Assembly: GCA_013373085.1 (NCBI GenBank)
Contig: JABXIM010000044.1
Coordinates: 62,001-126,000, forward strand
From: Oceanospirillaceae bacterium
GTDB lineage: Bacteria; Pseudomonadota; Gammaproteobacteria; Pseudomonadales; Balneatricaceae
Direction: 5' to 3'
DNA length: 64,000 nucleotides
Shown here piece after piece: positions 28,003-37,617 of this stretch. Each line of letters begins with the position of its first letter. The first letter of the stretch is position 1. The translations under genes were made by a program, and so were the position numbers. The notes beneath the pieces were generated by a model. That model was not told the DNA's origin and did no database searches. It was given only the letters and a program-made list of their open reading frames with translations.

Positions 28003-29190
28003 TCAGGCCTCCCGTTCCAGAATAAGAGTTGCACTGCCGTGCCGCGCGCCAAGCTGGCCGCCGGTACCATGCGCCAGCGCCAGCCGGCAGTCCGGTACCT
28101 GAACCTCGGGGTGTGCCTCACCGCGCACCTGGCGTACCGCCTCGATCAGCTTGGTCATGCCGCCACGGTTGCCGGGATGGTTGCTGCAAAGGCCTCCGCC
28201 ATCGGTATTGACCGCCAGCTTGCCGACGCCGGAAATTAGCCCGCCGTCGGCGACGAAGCGCCCGCCCTGCCCCGGTTCGCAAAATCCGAGGTTCTCCAGC
28301 TGGATCAGCACGGTGATGGTGAAACTGTCGTACAACGACGCGTACTGGATGTCGCGGGGCGTCACACCGGCCTGGGCAAAGGCCTCGGCGCCGGTCTGAA
28401 CGCCACCCGACGCCAGGATATCGAAGTAGCCGCCGTTCAGGTGTTTGACGGTAAAGCCGGCTCCGATCGGCGTGACCAGCGGCCGTTTCAGGCTACGTGC
28501 CACCTCGGGGTGCGCCAGCACCACCGCGCCGCCGCCATCGCTGATGACGCAGCAGTCCAGCCGGTGAAGCGGGGTCGAGACGACGGGCGACTCCAGCACG
28601 TCCTCGACCGTCACCACCTTGCGCAGCATGGCGTTGGGATTGTGCTGTGCGTGATGGGACGCCGCCACCTTGATCCAGGCGAGCTGCTCGGAGGTGGTAC
28701 CGTGCTCGTACATGTGACGCATCGCGCACATGCCGTAGACATTGGTGACCACCGGCCCGTAGGGAAGCTCGAACTGGGCCTCCCCGGTGCTTTGCGCCTG
28801 CTTGAGATGGCTGGCTGCCGGCGAAAACTTCTCCGCGCGCGGCCGTCCGGCCTGGGTGATCAGGGCGACGCGGCATTTGCCGGCCGCGATCGCCCGTGCC
28901 GCGTGCTCGACCAGGTTGATATAGGCCGAGCCCCAGGTTTCGGTGGTATCGAGGTGGCGCAGTTTCAGCCCCAGATACTCGACTACCGACAGAGGCCCTG
29001 CCCCCTGCGATTCCCAGCCCGGCACATCGCCGGCACAAAAATATCCGTCCACATCCTCGAGCGTCAGTCCCGCATCCTGCAGCGCACCGAGCGCCACTTC
29101 GGCATGGAGTTGTCCAAGCGACTTGTCGACCGCATGGCGTGTCGGGTGCTCGTAGGCGCCGACAATATAGGCCGCACCTTTCAGACTCAT
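28003..29190 (-). CDS. Thiolase-superfamily protein (SCPx/non-decarboxylating thiolase or aldolase-like)
   Basis: MSLKGAAYIVGAYEHPTRHAVDKSLGQLHAEVALGALQDAGL; internal start chosen over 29214 because of AAGAGG RBS. Confidence 0.82.
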   Translation of the reverse strand: MSLKGAAYIVGAYEHPTRHAVDKSLGQLHAEVALGALQDAGLTLEDVDGYFCAGDVPGWESQGAGPLSVVEYLGLKLRHLDTTETWGSAYINLVEHAARAIAAGKCRVALITQAGRPRAEKFSPAASHLKQAQSTGEAQFELPYGPVVTNVYGMCAMRHMYEHGTTSEQLAWIKVAASHHAQHNPNAMLRKVVTVEDVLESPVVSTPLHRLDCCVISDGGGAVVLAHPEVARSLKRPLVTPIGAGFTVKHLNGGYFDILASGGVQTGAEAFAQAGVTPRDIQYASLYDSFTITVLIQLENLGFCEPGQGGRFVADGGLISGVGKLAVNTDGGGLCSNHPGNRGGMTKLIEAVRQVRGEAHPEVQVPDCRLALAHGTGGQLGARHGSATLILEREA

Positions 29191-29286
29191 AATCGTTATC
29201 CTCTTCGAGTTCATACTGCGGCCAATAGCTGAAGCATGAACGCTTCATCATTGGCCGCAGGCCCATGCGAATGCCGGGTTGATCGC

Positions 29287-30048
29287 TCAGCGTGGGGTAA
29301 GGCGAACCGCACCGTCGATGCGGATCATCTCGCCATTGAGATAGCGGTTGGCGGCGACGTGCCCGACCAGCTCGGCAAACTCCTGAGACCGCCCCAGCCG
29401 GCGCGGGAACGGAATGCCGTCGGCGAGCGAGCGCGCCACCTCGTCGGAGAGATTACCCAGCAACGGCGTTTCGAAGATGCCCGGCGCAATGGCCATCACG
29501 CGTACGCCGAACTGCGCGAATTCACGCGCCAGCTGAATGGTCAGCGATGCCAGCCCGCCCTTGGAGGCGGTGTAGGCCGCCTGACCGATCTGGCCTTCGA
29601 ACGCGGCCACCGAGGTGGTGAACATCACCAGTCCCCGCTCGCCCTGCTCGTCCGGTTCCGCGGCGATCATCTGCGCCGCCGCCAGCCGGGTCATGTTGAA
29701 GCCACCGACCAGATTCAGGTTCAGCACCTTGACGAAATCCTCCAGCGGCATCGGACCATCGCGCCCCACCACGCGCCGGACAGCACCGCCACCGGCGCAA
29801 TTGACCAGAAGCCGTGCCACGCCATGCACCTCGCGCGCCGCGTCGATCGCCGCGCTGGCGCTGTCCGGATCGGTGACATCGCAGTGTATCGCGATGCCAC
29901 CGATCCGCTGAGCCACTGCCTCGGCGCGTTCCAGCTGGACGTCCAGTACCGCCACCCGGGCGCCGAGCGATGCCAGATGAACAGCCGTCGCCTCCCCCAA
30001 CCCTGATGCGCCGCCGGTGACCAATACCGCTTTTCCATTGATATCCAT
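29287..30048 (-). CDS. Short-chain dehydrogenase (3-hydroxyacyl-CoA dehydrogenase type II-like)
   Basis: VLVTGGASGLGEATAVHLASLGARVAVLD; YTASKGG active site; VMAIAPGIFETPLL. Confidence 0.88.
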   Translation of the reverse strand: MDINGKAVLVTGGASGLGEATAVHLASLGARVAVLDVQLERAEAVAQRIGGIAIHCDVTDPDSASAAIDAAREVHGVARLLVNCAGGGAVRRVVGRDGPMPLEDFVKVLNLNLVGGFNMTRLAAAQMIAAEPDEQGERGLVMFTTSVAAFEGQIGQAAYTASKGGLASLTIQLAREFAQFGVRVMAIAPGIFETPLLGNLSDEVARSLADGIPFPRRLGRSQEFAELVGHVAANRYLNGEMIRIDGAVRLTPR

Positions 30049-30081
30049 GATGATTTGCCCTCGATACTCCGGAAATTCCGC

Positions 30082-32247
30082 TTACTGCGTCACGATCAGG
30101 GCATCCAGCGCAACCACGCCCTTGCCTTCGCCGTAAGCCACCAGCGGGTTGATGTCGACTTCGCTGATCTCCGGATGATCGAGCATCAGCTGGCCCACTT
30201 TCGAGACCACCCTGGCCACCGCGTCCAGATCCACCGGCGGCGCGCCGCGGAAGCCATCCAGCAATTTCGCACCCTTGAGCCGACGCAGGCGCTTGACGAT
30301 GGTCTCGTGCGGCAATGCTGGCGGCAGCAGCTGGACGTCACCGAGCGCTTCGACCCAGACCCCGCCCAGGCCCACCATCAGGATCGGGCCCCATTGCGAA
30401 TCCCGGCTGGCGCCGACCACCAGCTCAAGACCCGGCTCGCCCATGGCCTCCACGAGGACGCCATCAAGCGTCAGTGACGGCGCTGCACGATCGATATTTG
30501 TCTGCAGTTTCTCCCAGGCGCTGCGTAACGCCGCTTCATCCTGAATATTGAGCAGGACGCCACCCACCTCGCTCTTGTGTGCGAGCGTGGCCGCCTGGGC
30601 CTTGATGACCACCGGATAGCCCACCTTGGCCGCAATGCGCACGGCTTCGTCGGGTGTGGTCGCCAGTTCACCGGCCGGGGTCGGAATGCCCAGCGCCTGC
30701 AGCGCCTTCTTGCCCACCCATTCAGCCTGGGTACCGTTCCCAAGCTCCAGGCTGGCGACGGCTGCCGCGTCCTGTACCTGATCCGGCAAACCCGCTTCGG
30801 CCTGACGGCGACCGAGAGCCGTAATGCGGGACAGCGCCCGTAACGCGCGTTCCGGAGAGCGCATCACGATCGCCCGGTGCTGCCGGGCCAGCTCGACAAA
30901 CTCCGCGCTCGGTTGCACGTCTTCGTTGTGCATCACATAGATCGCCGGCTTGTCGCTTGCCGCCTTGCCGTCGAGGAAGTGCTTCAGCCAGACGACCGAC
31001 GCCTTCGGATCGGGCATCGCCATCGAGATCAGCAGGCTGCCAACCGACGGATCCTCGAGTACCGCCGCGGTGCCTTTTTCGATCAGGTCCGGCTTGTAGG
31101 CGCACAGGGTGCCGAGGTCTAGTGGGTTGCGCGGCGGCAGGAAGTCCGGCAGGTGCTCGCGAAGGGATTCGGCCTGGGCCTCGGCCAGGGCCGGCAGCTC
31201 CAGCCCCAGTGGCTCGACATAGTCCTGGGTCAGGCCGCAGATGGCGCCTGATGCCGTGATCAGGCCCAAACCGCCGGTCGGCGCCTTCGGATAGCGCAAC
31301 AGCAGCTGGCCCACGTCGATGGCTTCCTCGAGACTGTCCACCACCGCGACACCCGCATCTTCGACCATCAGGCGCATCGCCGCATAATTGCCGGCCAGCG
31401 CACCGGTATGGGATTTCGCCATCTCCTGGGAGCGCTCGCTGCGTCCCGGATGCAGCATTACGACCGCCTTGCCCGCCGCCCGGGCCGCGCGCACCGCCGC
31501 GAGAAAATCGGGGGCCGAGCGGATCTGCTCGGCGTAAACAATGATGGCGCCGGTATGCTCATCCTGAGCGAAGAACTGGATCATTTCCGCCAGCCCGACC
31601 TGGGCTTCATTGCCGGTGGTCATCATATAGGACAGCGGCACGCCCCGGGCCTGCAGCGAGGCGGCGATATGAGCGCCGATGCCGCCGCTCTGCGCCACTA
31701 CCGCGACTGCAGGCCCCTGCGCCGGGTCGAGACGGGGCGGCAACACCAGCTCCACCATCATTACGTAGAAGGCATCGACGTAATTGAAGTACCCGACGGT
31801 GTTGGGCCCCAGCAACGTCAGGCCGCCGGCACGTGCGACCTCGGCGATTTCGCGTTGCTGTTTGCGCCCCTCATCCCCCATTTCGGCAAAGCCGGAAGCA
31901 AAACAGACCGCACCGCGAACACCGCGGGCCACGCAGCCGCGCACGGTATCCAGCACGGCTTCCGAAGGCACCATCAGGATCGCCAGATCCACGCCCTCGG
32001 GCAGTTGCGCGACATCGGTCAGGATCGTCCTGCCGTCGAGCTCCCCCCCGCTGCGCCCGACCAGGTGCACCTCGCCCTGGTAGCCGCCGGCCAGCAGGTT
32101 GCCCAGCACCACGCGACCGGCGGAACCGGGTTTACTGGACATGCCGATGATGGCGATAGAGCGCGGCTTGAACACCGGTGTCACGTCAGACGCGCTGTTG
32201 ACCGCCGGATTCTGCGCTGTACGGTTGTCAAGATTCAAAGTATCCAT
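30082..32247 (-). CDS. Acyl-CoA synthetase, ADP-forming (acetate-CoA ligase type)
   Basis: SIAIIGMSSKPGSAGRVVLGNLLAGGYQGEVHLV CoA-binding start; C-terminal ATP-grasp KVGYPVVIKAQAATLAHKSEVGGVLLNI. Confidence 0.9.
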   Translation of the reverse strand: MDTLNLDNRTAQNPAVNSASDVTPVFKPRSIAIIGMSSKPGSAGRVVLGNLLAGGYQGEVHLVGRSGGELDGRTILTDVAQLPEGVDLAILMVPSEAVLDTVRGCVARGVRGAVCFASGFAEMGDEGRKQQREIAEVARAGGLTLLGPNTVGYFNYVDAFYVMMVELVLPPRLDPAQGPAVAVVAQSGGIGAHIAASLQARGVPLSYMMTTGNEAQVGLAEMIQFFAQDEHTGAIIVYAEQIRSAPDFLAAVRAARAAGKAVVMLHPGRSERSQEMAKSHTGALAGNYAAMRLMVEDAGVAVVDSLEEAIDVGQLLLRYPKAPTGGLGLITASGAICGLTQDYVEPLGLELPALAEAQAESLREHLPDFLPPRNPLDLGTLCAYKPDLIEKGTAAVLEDPSVGSLLISMAMPDPKASVVWLKHFLDGKAASDKPAIYVMHNEDVQPSAEFVELARQHRAIVMRSPERALRALSRITALGRRQAEAGLPDQVQDAAAVASLELGNGTQAEWVGKKALQALGIPTPAGELATTPDEAVRIAAKVGYPVVIKAQAATLAHKSEVGGVLLNIQDEAALRSAWEKLQTNIDRAAPSLTLDGVLVEAMGEPGLELVVGASRDSQWGPILMVGLGGVWVEALGDVQLLPPALPHETIVKRLRRLKGAKLLDGFRGAPPVDLDAVARVVSKVGQLMLDHPEISEVDINPLVAYGEGKGVVALDALIVTQ

Positions 32248-32305
32248 GCTGGTCCTCGTTATAAATTGTATTTGACCGGGAAAATGACGGGCGGATAAAA
32301 GGGGT

Positions 32306-33100
32306 TCAGGAGGGCTCTACCTTTTTGGCACGCTTCTGCAGGAAGTCATTGATCCGCTCCTTGGCCTCAGGCGCCTCCTGCGTCACCGTCGCCATCAGCG
32401 CTTCGGTCATCAGGCCATGGGACATCGGCTGTTCAGCGATCAGCGGCAGGGCATTGAGAATGGCGAAGTTGGACAGCGGGGCATTGGACGCGACGCGCTC
32501 GGCGAGCTCCCGCGCCTTTGCCAGGCCGTCGCCCGCCGGCGTGACGTAGTGCGCCAGTCCGATGGCGTGACCTTCGGTCGCGCCGACGACATGGCCGGTC
32601 AGCATCATCTCGGTGACACGGGAAAAGCCGATCAGCTTGGAGACCCGTACCGAACCGCCGCCGCCGAGGAAGATGCCGCGCTGGCCTTCCGGCAGCCCGA
32701 AATAGGTACTCTCTTCGGCAACGCGGATATGCAGCGAGGACGCCAGTTCGAGGCCGCCGCCAACCACAGCGCCATGCAGCACCCCGATCACCGGCACACG
32801 ACCGAACTGAATCCTGGCGAAGGCGTCGTACCAGGCCCTGGATTGCTGGATGCCCTCGAACGAAGTGCTCTCGGTCAGCGACGTCAGATCAAGGCCGGCA
32901 CTGAAGTGCTCGCCGGCGCCGGTGAGGATCGCCACCTTGACCGTCGCCGGCAGTGATGCAAAGCACTCCTCGAGCCTGTGGATGACTTCCAGGCTCAGGG
33001 CGTTGCGTTTTTTGGGACGGTTGAGCGTGATGGTGGCAATGGGCCCGTCGATTTCGAGCAGCACCAGGTTTTGGGCATCAATGGTATTCGCTGTGTTCAT
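32306..33100 (-). CDS. Enoyl-CoA hydratase/isomerase family
   Basis: GPIATITLNRPKKRNALSLEVI; LTGAGEHFSAGLDL; GAVVGGGLELASSLHIRVAEEST. Confidence 0.9.
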   Translation of the reverse strand: MNTANTIDAQNLVLLEIDGPIATITLNRPKKRNALSLEVIHRLEECFASLPATVKVAILTGAGEHFSAGLDLTSLTESTSFEGIQQSRAWYDAFARIQFGRVPVIGVLHGAVVGGGLELASSLHIRVAEESTYFGLPEGQRGIFLGGGGSVRVSKLIGFSRVTEMMLTGHVVGATEGHAIGLAHYVTPAGDGLAKARELAERVASNAPLSNFAILNALPLIAEQPMSHGLMTEALMATVTQEAPEAKERINDFLQKRAKKVEPS

Positions 33101-33261
33101 CTTTGTTATCTCCAGTATTGATGGCGTCGCGCCGCCAAAGCCGGTCCGCGCGTAGGCGCTGCCCTACGACGGTCCGACGAATGTCTGAATGCGCAGTGAT
33201 GGGTGAAAAGCGCTCTGCAGCCGGCTGCACGCGGACCGCAGGCGCCTTTCCGGCGACAGGG

Positions 33262-34248
33262 TTATTTGGACAGCAACTCGTCCGGGACCTGAATGCCGGC
33301 TTCCCGGTAATAGCGCACGGCGCCGGGATGCAGTTTGGCGTTGAGGCCCTTCAGCGGGTCGGCCTTGGGCAGATCGGCCAGCAAGGCGTTGGACTTGGCC
33401 ATTTCGTTGACATGGCTGAAATATGATTTGGTGAGCTGGTAGGCGACATCGTCCGACAGGTCCTTGCGCACACCCATCATCATCAGGGTCTGCCAGGTGA
33501 CCGAATCATCGGCGTTCTCCTGTCCCGGATAGGTGTCCGCGGGAATGACCGCCGGCGTCAGCCCCAGTCCTTCCGGAGGCTCGGCCTTGTCGGACGCCAG
33601 AGAGAGGAGGCGTATGTTTCGGCTCAGACTCAATTCCGACAATGCCTGAGACCCGAGCGCATAGGTCATGACCAGCACGTCGAACTGACCGTCCTGAAAG
33701 CCCTGCGCTGCCACTCCCCAGGGCGCTTTCACGGCTTCGTACTGACCCGAAGACAGACCACCCGACTCCGCCAGGGCAACGATCTGGGCGTTTGCCGCAC
33801 CGCCCGGGGGGCCGATGAAAATGCGTTTGCCGGCCGCATCCTCCCAGCTCTCGATACCCGAATCCGCCCAGACCATGGGGTGGTAGATACTGGTGGGAAC
33901 ACTGAACAAAGCGCGAATGTTGTCGGCCATAGCCACGCCCTTGTCCCCCAACCCGACATAGGGTTCGGTGCCGTTCGCCAGCGCTTTGAGTCCATTGGGC
34001 GGAACCATCGCCGCGTCCAGCGCACCCTGCCCCAGCTTCAGTACCGACTTGCTCATGGTCTGGTTCATCGACAGCTGAACCTCGACACCGTCCCTGGCCC
34101 AGTAACTGGCCATGGTCTGGGGCACGAGACCCGAGACACTGCTCGGGGTGCCGGTTTCCATGCTGACCTGCTGGGCATGGGCCGATGCAGCCAGGCTGAC
34201 CGCAAGCGCACAAAGACCACGCCGAAACCACACTGCTTTGTTCTTCAT
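33262..34248 (-). CDS. TRAP transporter TAXI-family solute-binding protein
   Basis: MKNKAVWFRRGLCALAVSLAASAHAQQVSMETGTPSSVSGLVPQTMASYWARDGVEVQL; VWADSGIESWEDAAGKRIFIGPPGGAAN. Confidence 0.9.
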   Translation of the reverse strand: MKNKAVWFRRGLCALAVSLAASAHAQQVSMETGTPSSVSGLVPQTMASYWARDGVEVQLSMNQTMSKSVLKLGQGALDAAMVPPNGLKALANGTEPYVGLGDKGVAMADNIRALFSVPTSIYHPMVWADSGIESWEDAAGKRIFIGPPGGAANAQIVALAESGGLSSGQYEAVKAPWGVAAQGFQDGQFDVLVMTYALGSQALSELSLSRNIRLLSLASDKAEPPEGLGLTPAVIPADTYPGQENADDSVTWQTLMMMGVRKDLSDDVAYQLTKSYFSHVNEMAKSNALLADLPKADPLKGLNAKLHPGAVRYYREAGIQVPDELLSK

Positions 34249-34655
34249 AGTATCTCCGCCTCTTTGTATTTGTTATGGACGATAACTAATTTACGCAGTG
34301 CTCCGATCTTTTGGAAATGCAAAAACAGCCATCCGGTATTACATAATCCGAATCGGCCGCCGCACCCGGGAGCCGATATGTCCCGGTCAGTCGAAATCAC
34401 CCGCCAAGGGTGAAAGAGGGACCGCTCAGCGGGCTTGTCACCACCGCCCGGGGGGAGCGAAAAAGCGTGAATGGGAAGGCGACCTGCGGGTACCGGGGAG
34501 GACATCATCACGGATAAAGCCGGGCCTGGAGGGGCGCCCGGCGCCAAAACGGCGAATGCCAACCGTGGAAGCACACTAACAATGCGGCTCTGACCCGCTA
34601 CGCGGGACGGCGAGAAGACGCCGCTTCGAAGGCAAGCCGGAGGCCTGTTGAGGGG

Positions 34656-35129
34656 TTAGTCCCGATACACTTTTTTCAGCAGCCGCAGCAGCTCGGTGCG
34701 CTCGCTTTCACTGAGTCTGGCGGTTCCCGCAGCATCGAGAGCCCTGACTTCGAGCCTGAGCTGCCGGAGCGTTTGCTCACCCTGCTTGCTCAGGAAAATG
34801 CCATAGGAGCGCTTGTCGGGCTTGCAGCGTACCCGCATCGCCAACCCCAGTTTTTCCAGTCGATTGACCAGGGTTACGACCTGGGGCGGCTCTATAAGGA
34901 GCTGCACACCGATGTCAGCCTGCATCAGGCCCGGGTTTTCGTCGATAATCAACATGGCCGTAAATTGTGACGGTCGCAGGTCGTACTCGGCGAGTTTACT
35001 GGCGAGGCTTTTGTTCAGATGGACATGAGCCCGCTTGAGGGCGTATCCGACCAGGTCATCAAGAATACTGTCTGACCGGGCGCCCGAATGAGTATTGCCG
35101 GCCTCTAGGTTGCGTTCCAGTTTGGACAT
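34656..35129 (-). CDS. MarR-family transcriptional regulator
   Basis: LRPSQFTAMLIIDENPGLMQADIGVQLLIEPPQVVTLVNRLEKLGL wHTH. Confidence 0.88.
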   Translation of the reverse strand: MSKLERNLEAGNTHSGARSDSILDDLVGYALKRAHVHLNKSLASKLAEYDLRPSQFTAMLIIDENPGLMQADIGVQLLIEPPQVVTLVNRLEKLGLAMRVRCKPDKRSYGIFLSKQGEQTLRQLRLEVRALDAAGTARLSESERTELLRLLKKVYRD

Positions 35130-35303
35130 GGTTTGTCATCACGCGGCAACTTGATAATGTTACCAAGTATAACTATTTTGGCCATAAGGGAGAACTCGCA
35201 AGTTAGCCTGATGGCAACACCCTCATCCTGTTCATCCTCTCGGCGTGCAGCACCCGGGACCTGGGCACAGACCCCGGGAGTAATTCGCAGCTTCCCTTCG
35301 CCT

Positions 35304-37058
35304 CTACCTTTCTTCGGGTCCAACGAAAGGCATCGGAGAGGCTGCTGCCTTGATCAGGTCGACACGATACCGATATTCCGGGAGCAGGTAGTTGAAAAAG
35401 AAATCCGCCGTGTCCAGCTTTTCCCGATAGAACGCATCCTTGCGATCCACGCATTTGGGCACCGTTCGGGCCCATGTATAGGCTAACAGCAGCAATCCCG
35501 TAAGGCGAAGGAAGTTACCTGCGGCGCGATAGGGATACTCGGCATCCTGATGATCAACCAGCATTCCCATGACCTCATCCTGCGCATCGCACAGCGTGTC
35601 CAGCCTATCGGCATAAGCCGGGAAGCTGCTCGCCAGGCATCGGCCCTCGTCACGAACCAGGGCCAGGAGTTCCCGCAGACCTTGCCCTCCATCCGCCAGC
35701 ACCTTGCGCAACAGATCATTCGCCTGAATTTCGTTGGTGCCCTCGTAAATCATCACGATGCGGCTGTCACGCAGCGTCTGCTCGATGCCGTATTCGTTCA
35801 TATAGCCGTAGCCACCGAACATCTGCAGCGATTTACTCGACAGGCTGAAGCCCTGCTCACTGAAGAACGCCTTGATCACCGGTGTCAGCAGTGCCACGCG
35901 CTGCTTCAACGGGGCGTCCATTCCCTCCCCCGCCTGGTGCATCGCGTCCAGCATGTGGGCCGTCCAGTATCCCAGCGCCCGCATGCCCTCGGTGACGGCC
36001 CGCAACTCCAGCAGCGTGTGACGGACCGGCGCGTGATAACCGATCGGATCCACTGTCGCGGGTTCGACGCCCGCCGGTCTGGATACCGCTCGCATCTGGC
36101 GGCGCTCGGCGGCATATCCGGTGGCGGCCTGCAGTGCCTTTTCAGCATGGCCGAGCCCCTGCAACCCCACGTGCAGCCGCGCCGAGTTCATCATCACGAA
36201 CATCGCCTTGAGGCCAGTGTGCGGTTCGCCCACCAGCCAGCCGGTAGCGCCTTCGAACGAGAGGCTGCAGGTTGCACTGCCGCGAATGCCCATCTTGTGC
36301 TCGATACCAGTGCAGTGCACGCCGTTGTGCTCCCTTTCTCCATCCTGTTCCAGCCACTTCGGCACCAGGAAAAGTGACAGACCGCGGGAACCGGGAGGCG
36401 CGTCCGGCAGCCTTGCCAGCACCAGGTGCAGGATATTCCCGGTCATATCCTGCTCGCCGCCGGAGATGAATATCTTGTTGCCATCGAGGCGATAGGAACC
36501 ACCCGGTTCCGGCTCCGCCCGCATGCGAATCAGGCCTATATCGCTGCCCGCCTGCGGCTCGGTGATGCACATCGTCGCCAGCGCCTCGCCACTGACGATC
36601 AACGGCAGATAACGCTCCTTGAGCCAGGGTTCCGCCAGTTCACTTAGGCATTCGTACGCCCCCTGGGCGATGCCCGGGTACATGGCCCAGGCATGGTTGG
36701 CGGATGCGAGCATCTCCAGCAAGGCGACATTCAGCAACTGTGGCAGGCCCTGGCCGCCATCCTCCTCGGCGCAGCACAGTGACGGCCAGCCGCTCTCGAC
36801 ATAGCGGCTGTAGCTCTGCGCGAATCCGGTCGGCGTCGTAACGGTACCATTATCGAAGCGGCATCCCTCGGCATCGCCGCGGGCGTTCAGCGGCGCCAGC
36901 TCGTTCCGGGCGAACTTGCCGGCTTCATCCAGTACCTGGCGCGCAAGCTCCGCATCCAGATCAGAATGCCGCTCCCATCCGGCCCAGTCCAGCGGCGCCT
37001 CGAGCCACTCCTCTATGATGAACTGCATATCCCGCAATGGTGGGTTGTAATTGGACAC
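35304..37058 (-). CDS. Acyl-CoA dehydrogenase (long, DmdC-like architecture)
   Basis: MCITEPQAGSDIGLIRMRAEP; HKMGIRGSATCSLSFEGATGWLVGEP; QMFGGYGYMNEYGIEQTLRDSRIVMIYEGTNEIQANDLL. Confidence 0.9.
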   Translation of the reverse strand: MSNYNPPLRDMQFIIEEWLEAPLDWAGWERHSDLDAELARQVLDEAGKFARNELAPLNARGDAEGCRFDNGTVTTPTGFAQSYSRYVESGWPSLCCAEEDGGQGLPQLLNVALLEMLASANHAWAMYPGIAQGAYECLSELAEPWLKERYLPLIVSGEALATMCITEPQAGSDIGLIRMRAEPEPGGSYRLDGNKIFISGGEQDMTGNILHLVLARLPDAPPGSRGLSLFLVPKWLEQDGEREHNGVHCTGIEHKMGIRGSATCSLSFEGATGWLVGEPHTGLKAMFVMMNSARLHVGLQGLGHAEKALQAATGYAAERRQMRAVSRPAGVEPATVDPIGYHAPVRHTLLELRAVTEGMRALGYWTAHMLDAMHQAGEGMDAPLKQRVALLTPVIKAFFSEQGFSLSSKSLQMFGGYGYMNEYGIEQTLRDSRIVMIYEGTNEIQANDLLRKVLADGGQGLRELLALVRDEGRCLASSFPAYADRLDTLCDAQDEVMGMLVDHQDAEYPYRAAGNFLRLTGLLLLAYTWARTVPKCVDRKDAFYREKLDTADFFFNYLLPEYRYRVDLIKAAASPMPFVGPEER

Positions 37059-37147
37059 TGTATGCCTCCGGCTTGGCTACGAAACACGATAAAAAAGGCC
37101 CCGCCCGGGCGGGGCAACTCTGCTTCTGTGCTTGATTGAAGGGAAAA

Positions 37148-37612
37148 TCAGCACACTTCGAACAGCTCCAGTTCGACGGTATCGGGGCGCCGGATACCGG
37201 TCCCGATAAACAGGCGTTCGCAGATCCATTTCAGACTCGGCGACGCTGTCTCGAACGAGGGGCTGCAGCGAAAATAAACCTGCGAGGGATCGACACTCTC
37301 CCCTCTCAGCAGGCGCTCGGTCGTATCCGAATCGGCCACGCGGATCGCACGGTTCTGGACAAAGATGTAGTCGCCAGCGTCGGTCTCGATGGTATAACGG
37401 GCATCCAGTTCGGCCATGCGCGGCGTTACGATCAGCTGGTAGTCGGCGCCTCCGGGCAGCACTCGCCCTTCCCAGCCGTCGCCTGCTACATGACCGCCGA
37501 GAATCGGGATTAGACGCCGTTGCCCATGCTGGGTCATGCCGACCTCCTGCGGGTTGTCGATCTGGGCCTCAAGGCGGGCAAAACGCTTCAGGGATGGATA
37601 GGCATTCGTCAT
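37148..37612 (-). CDS. DUF3237-like protein
   Basis: GQRRLIPILGGHVAGDGWEGRVLPGGADYQLI...DARYTIETDAGDYIFVQNRAIR; start MTNAYPSL at 37612 fits the sulfatase stop. Confidence 0.75.
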   Translation of the reverse strand: MTNAYPSLKRFARLEAQIDNPQEVGMTQHGQRRLIPILGGHVAGDGWEGRVLPGGADYQLIVTPRMAELDARYTIETDAGDYIFVQNRAIRVADSDTTERLLRGESVDPSQVYFRCSPSFETASPSLKWICERLFIGTGIRRPDTVELELFEVC

Positions 37613-37617
37613 TCGCG

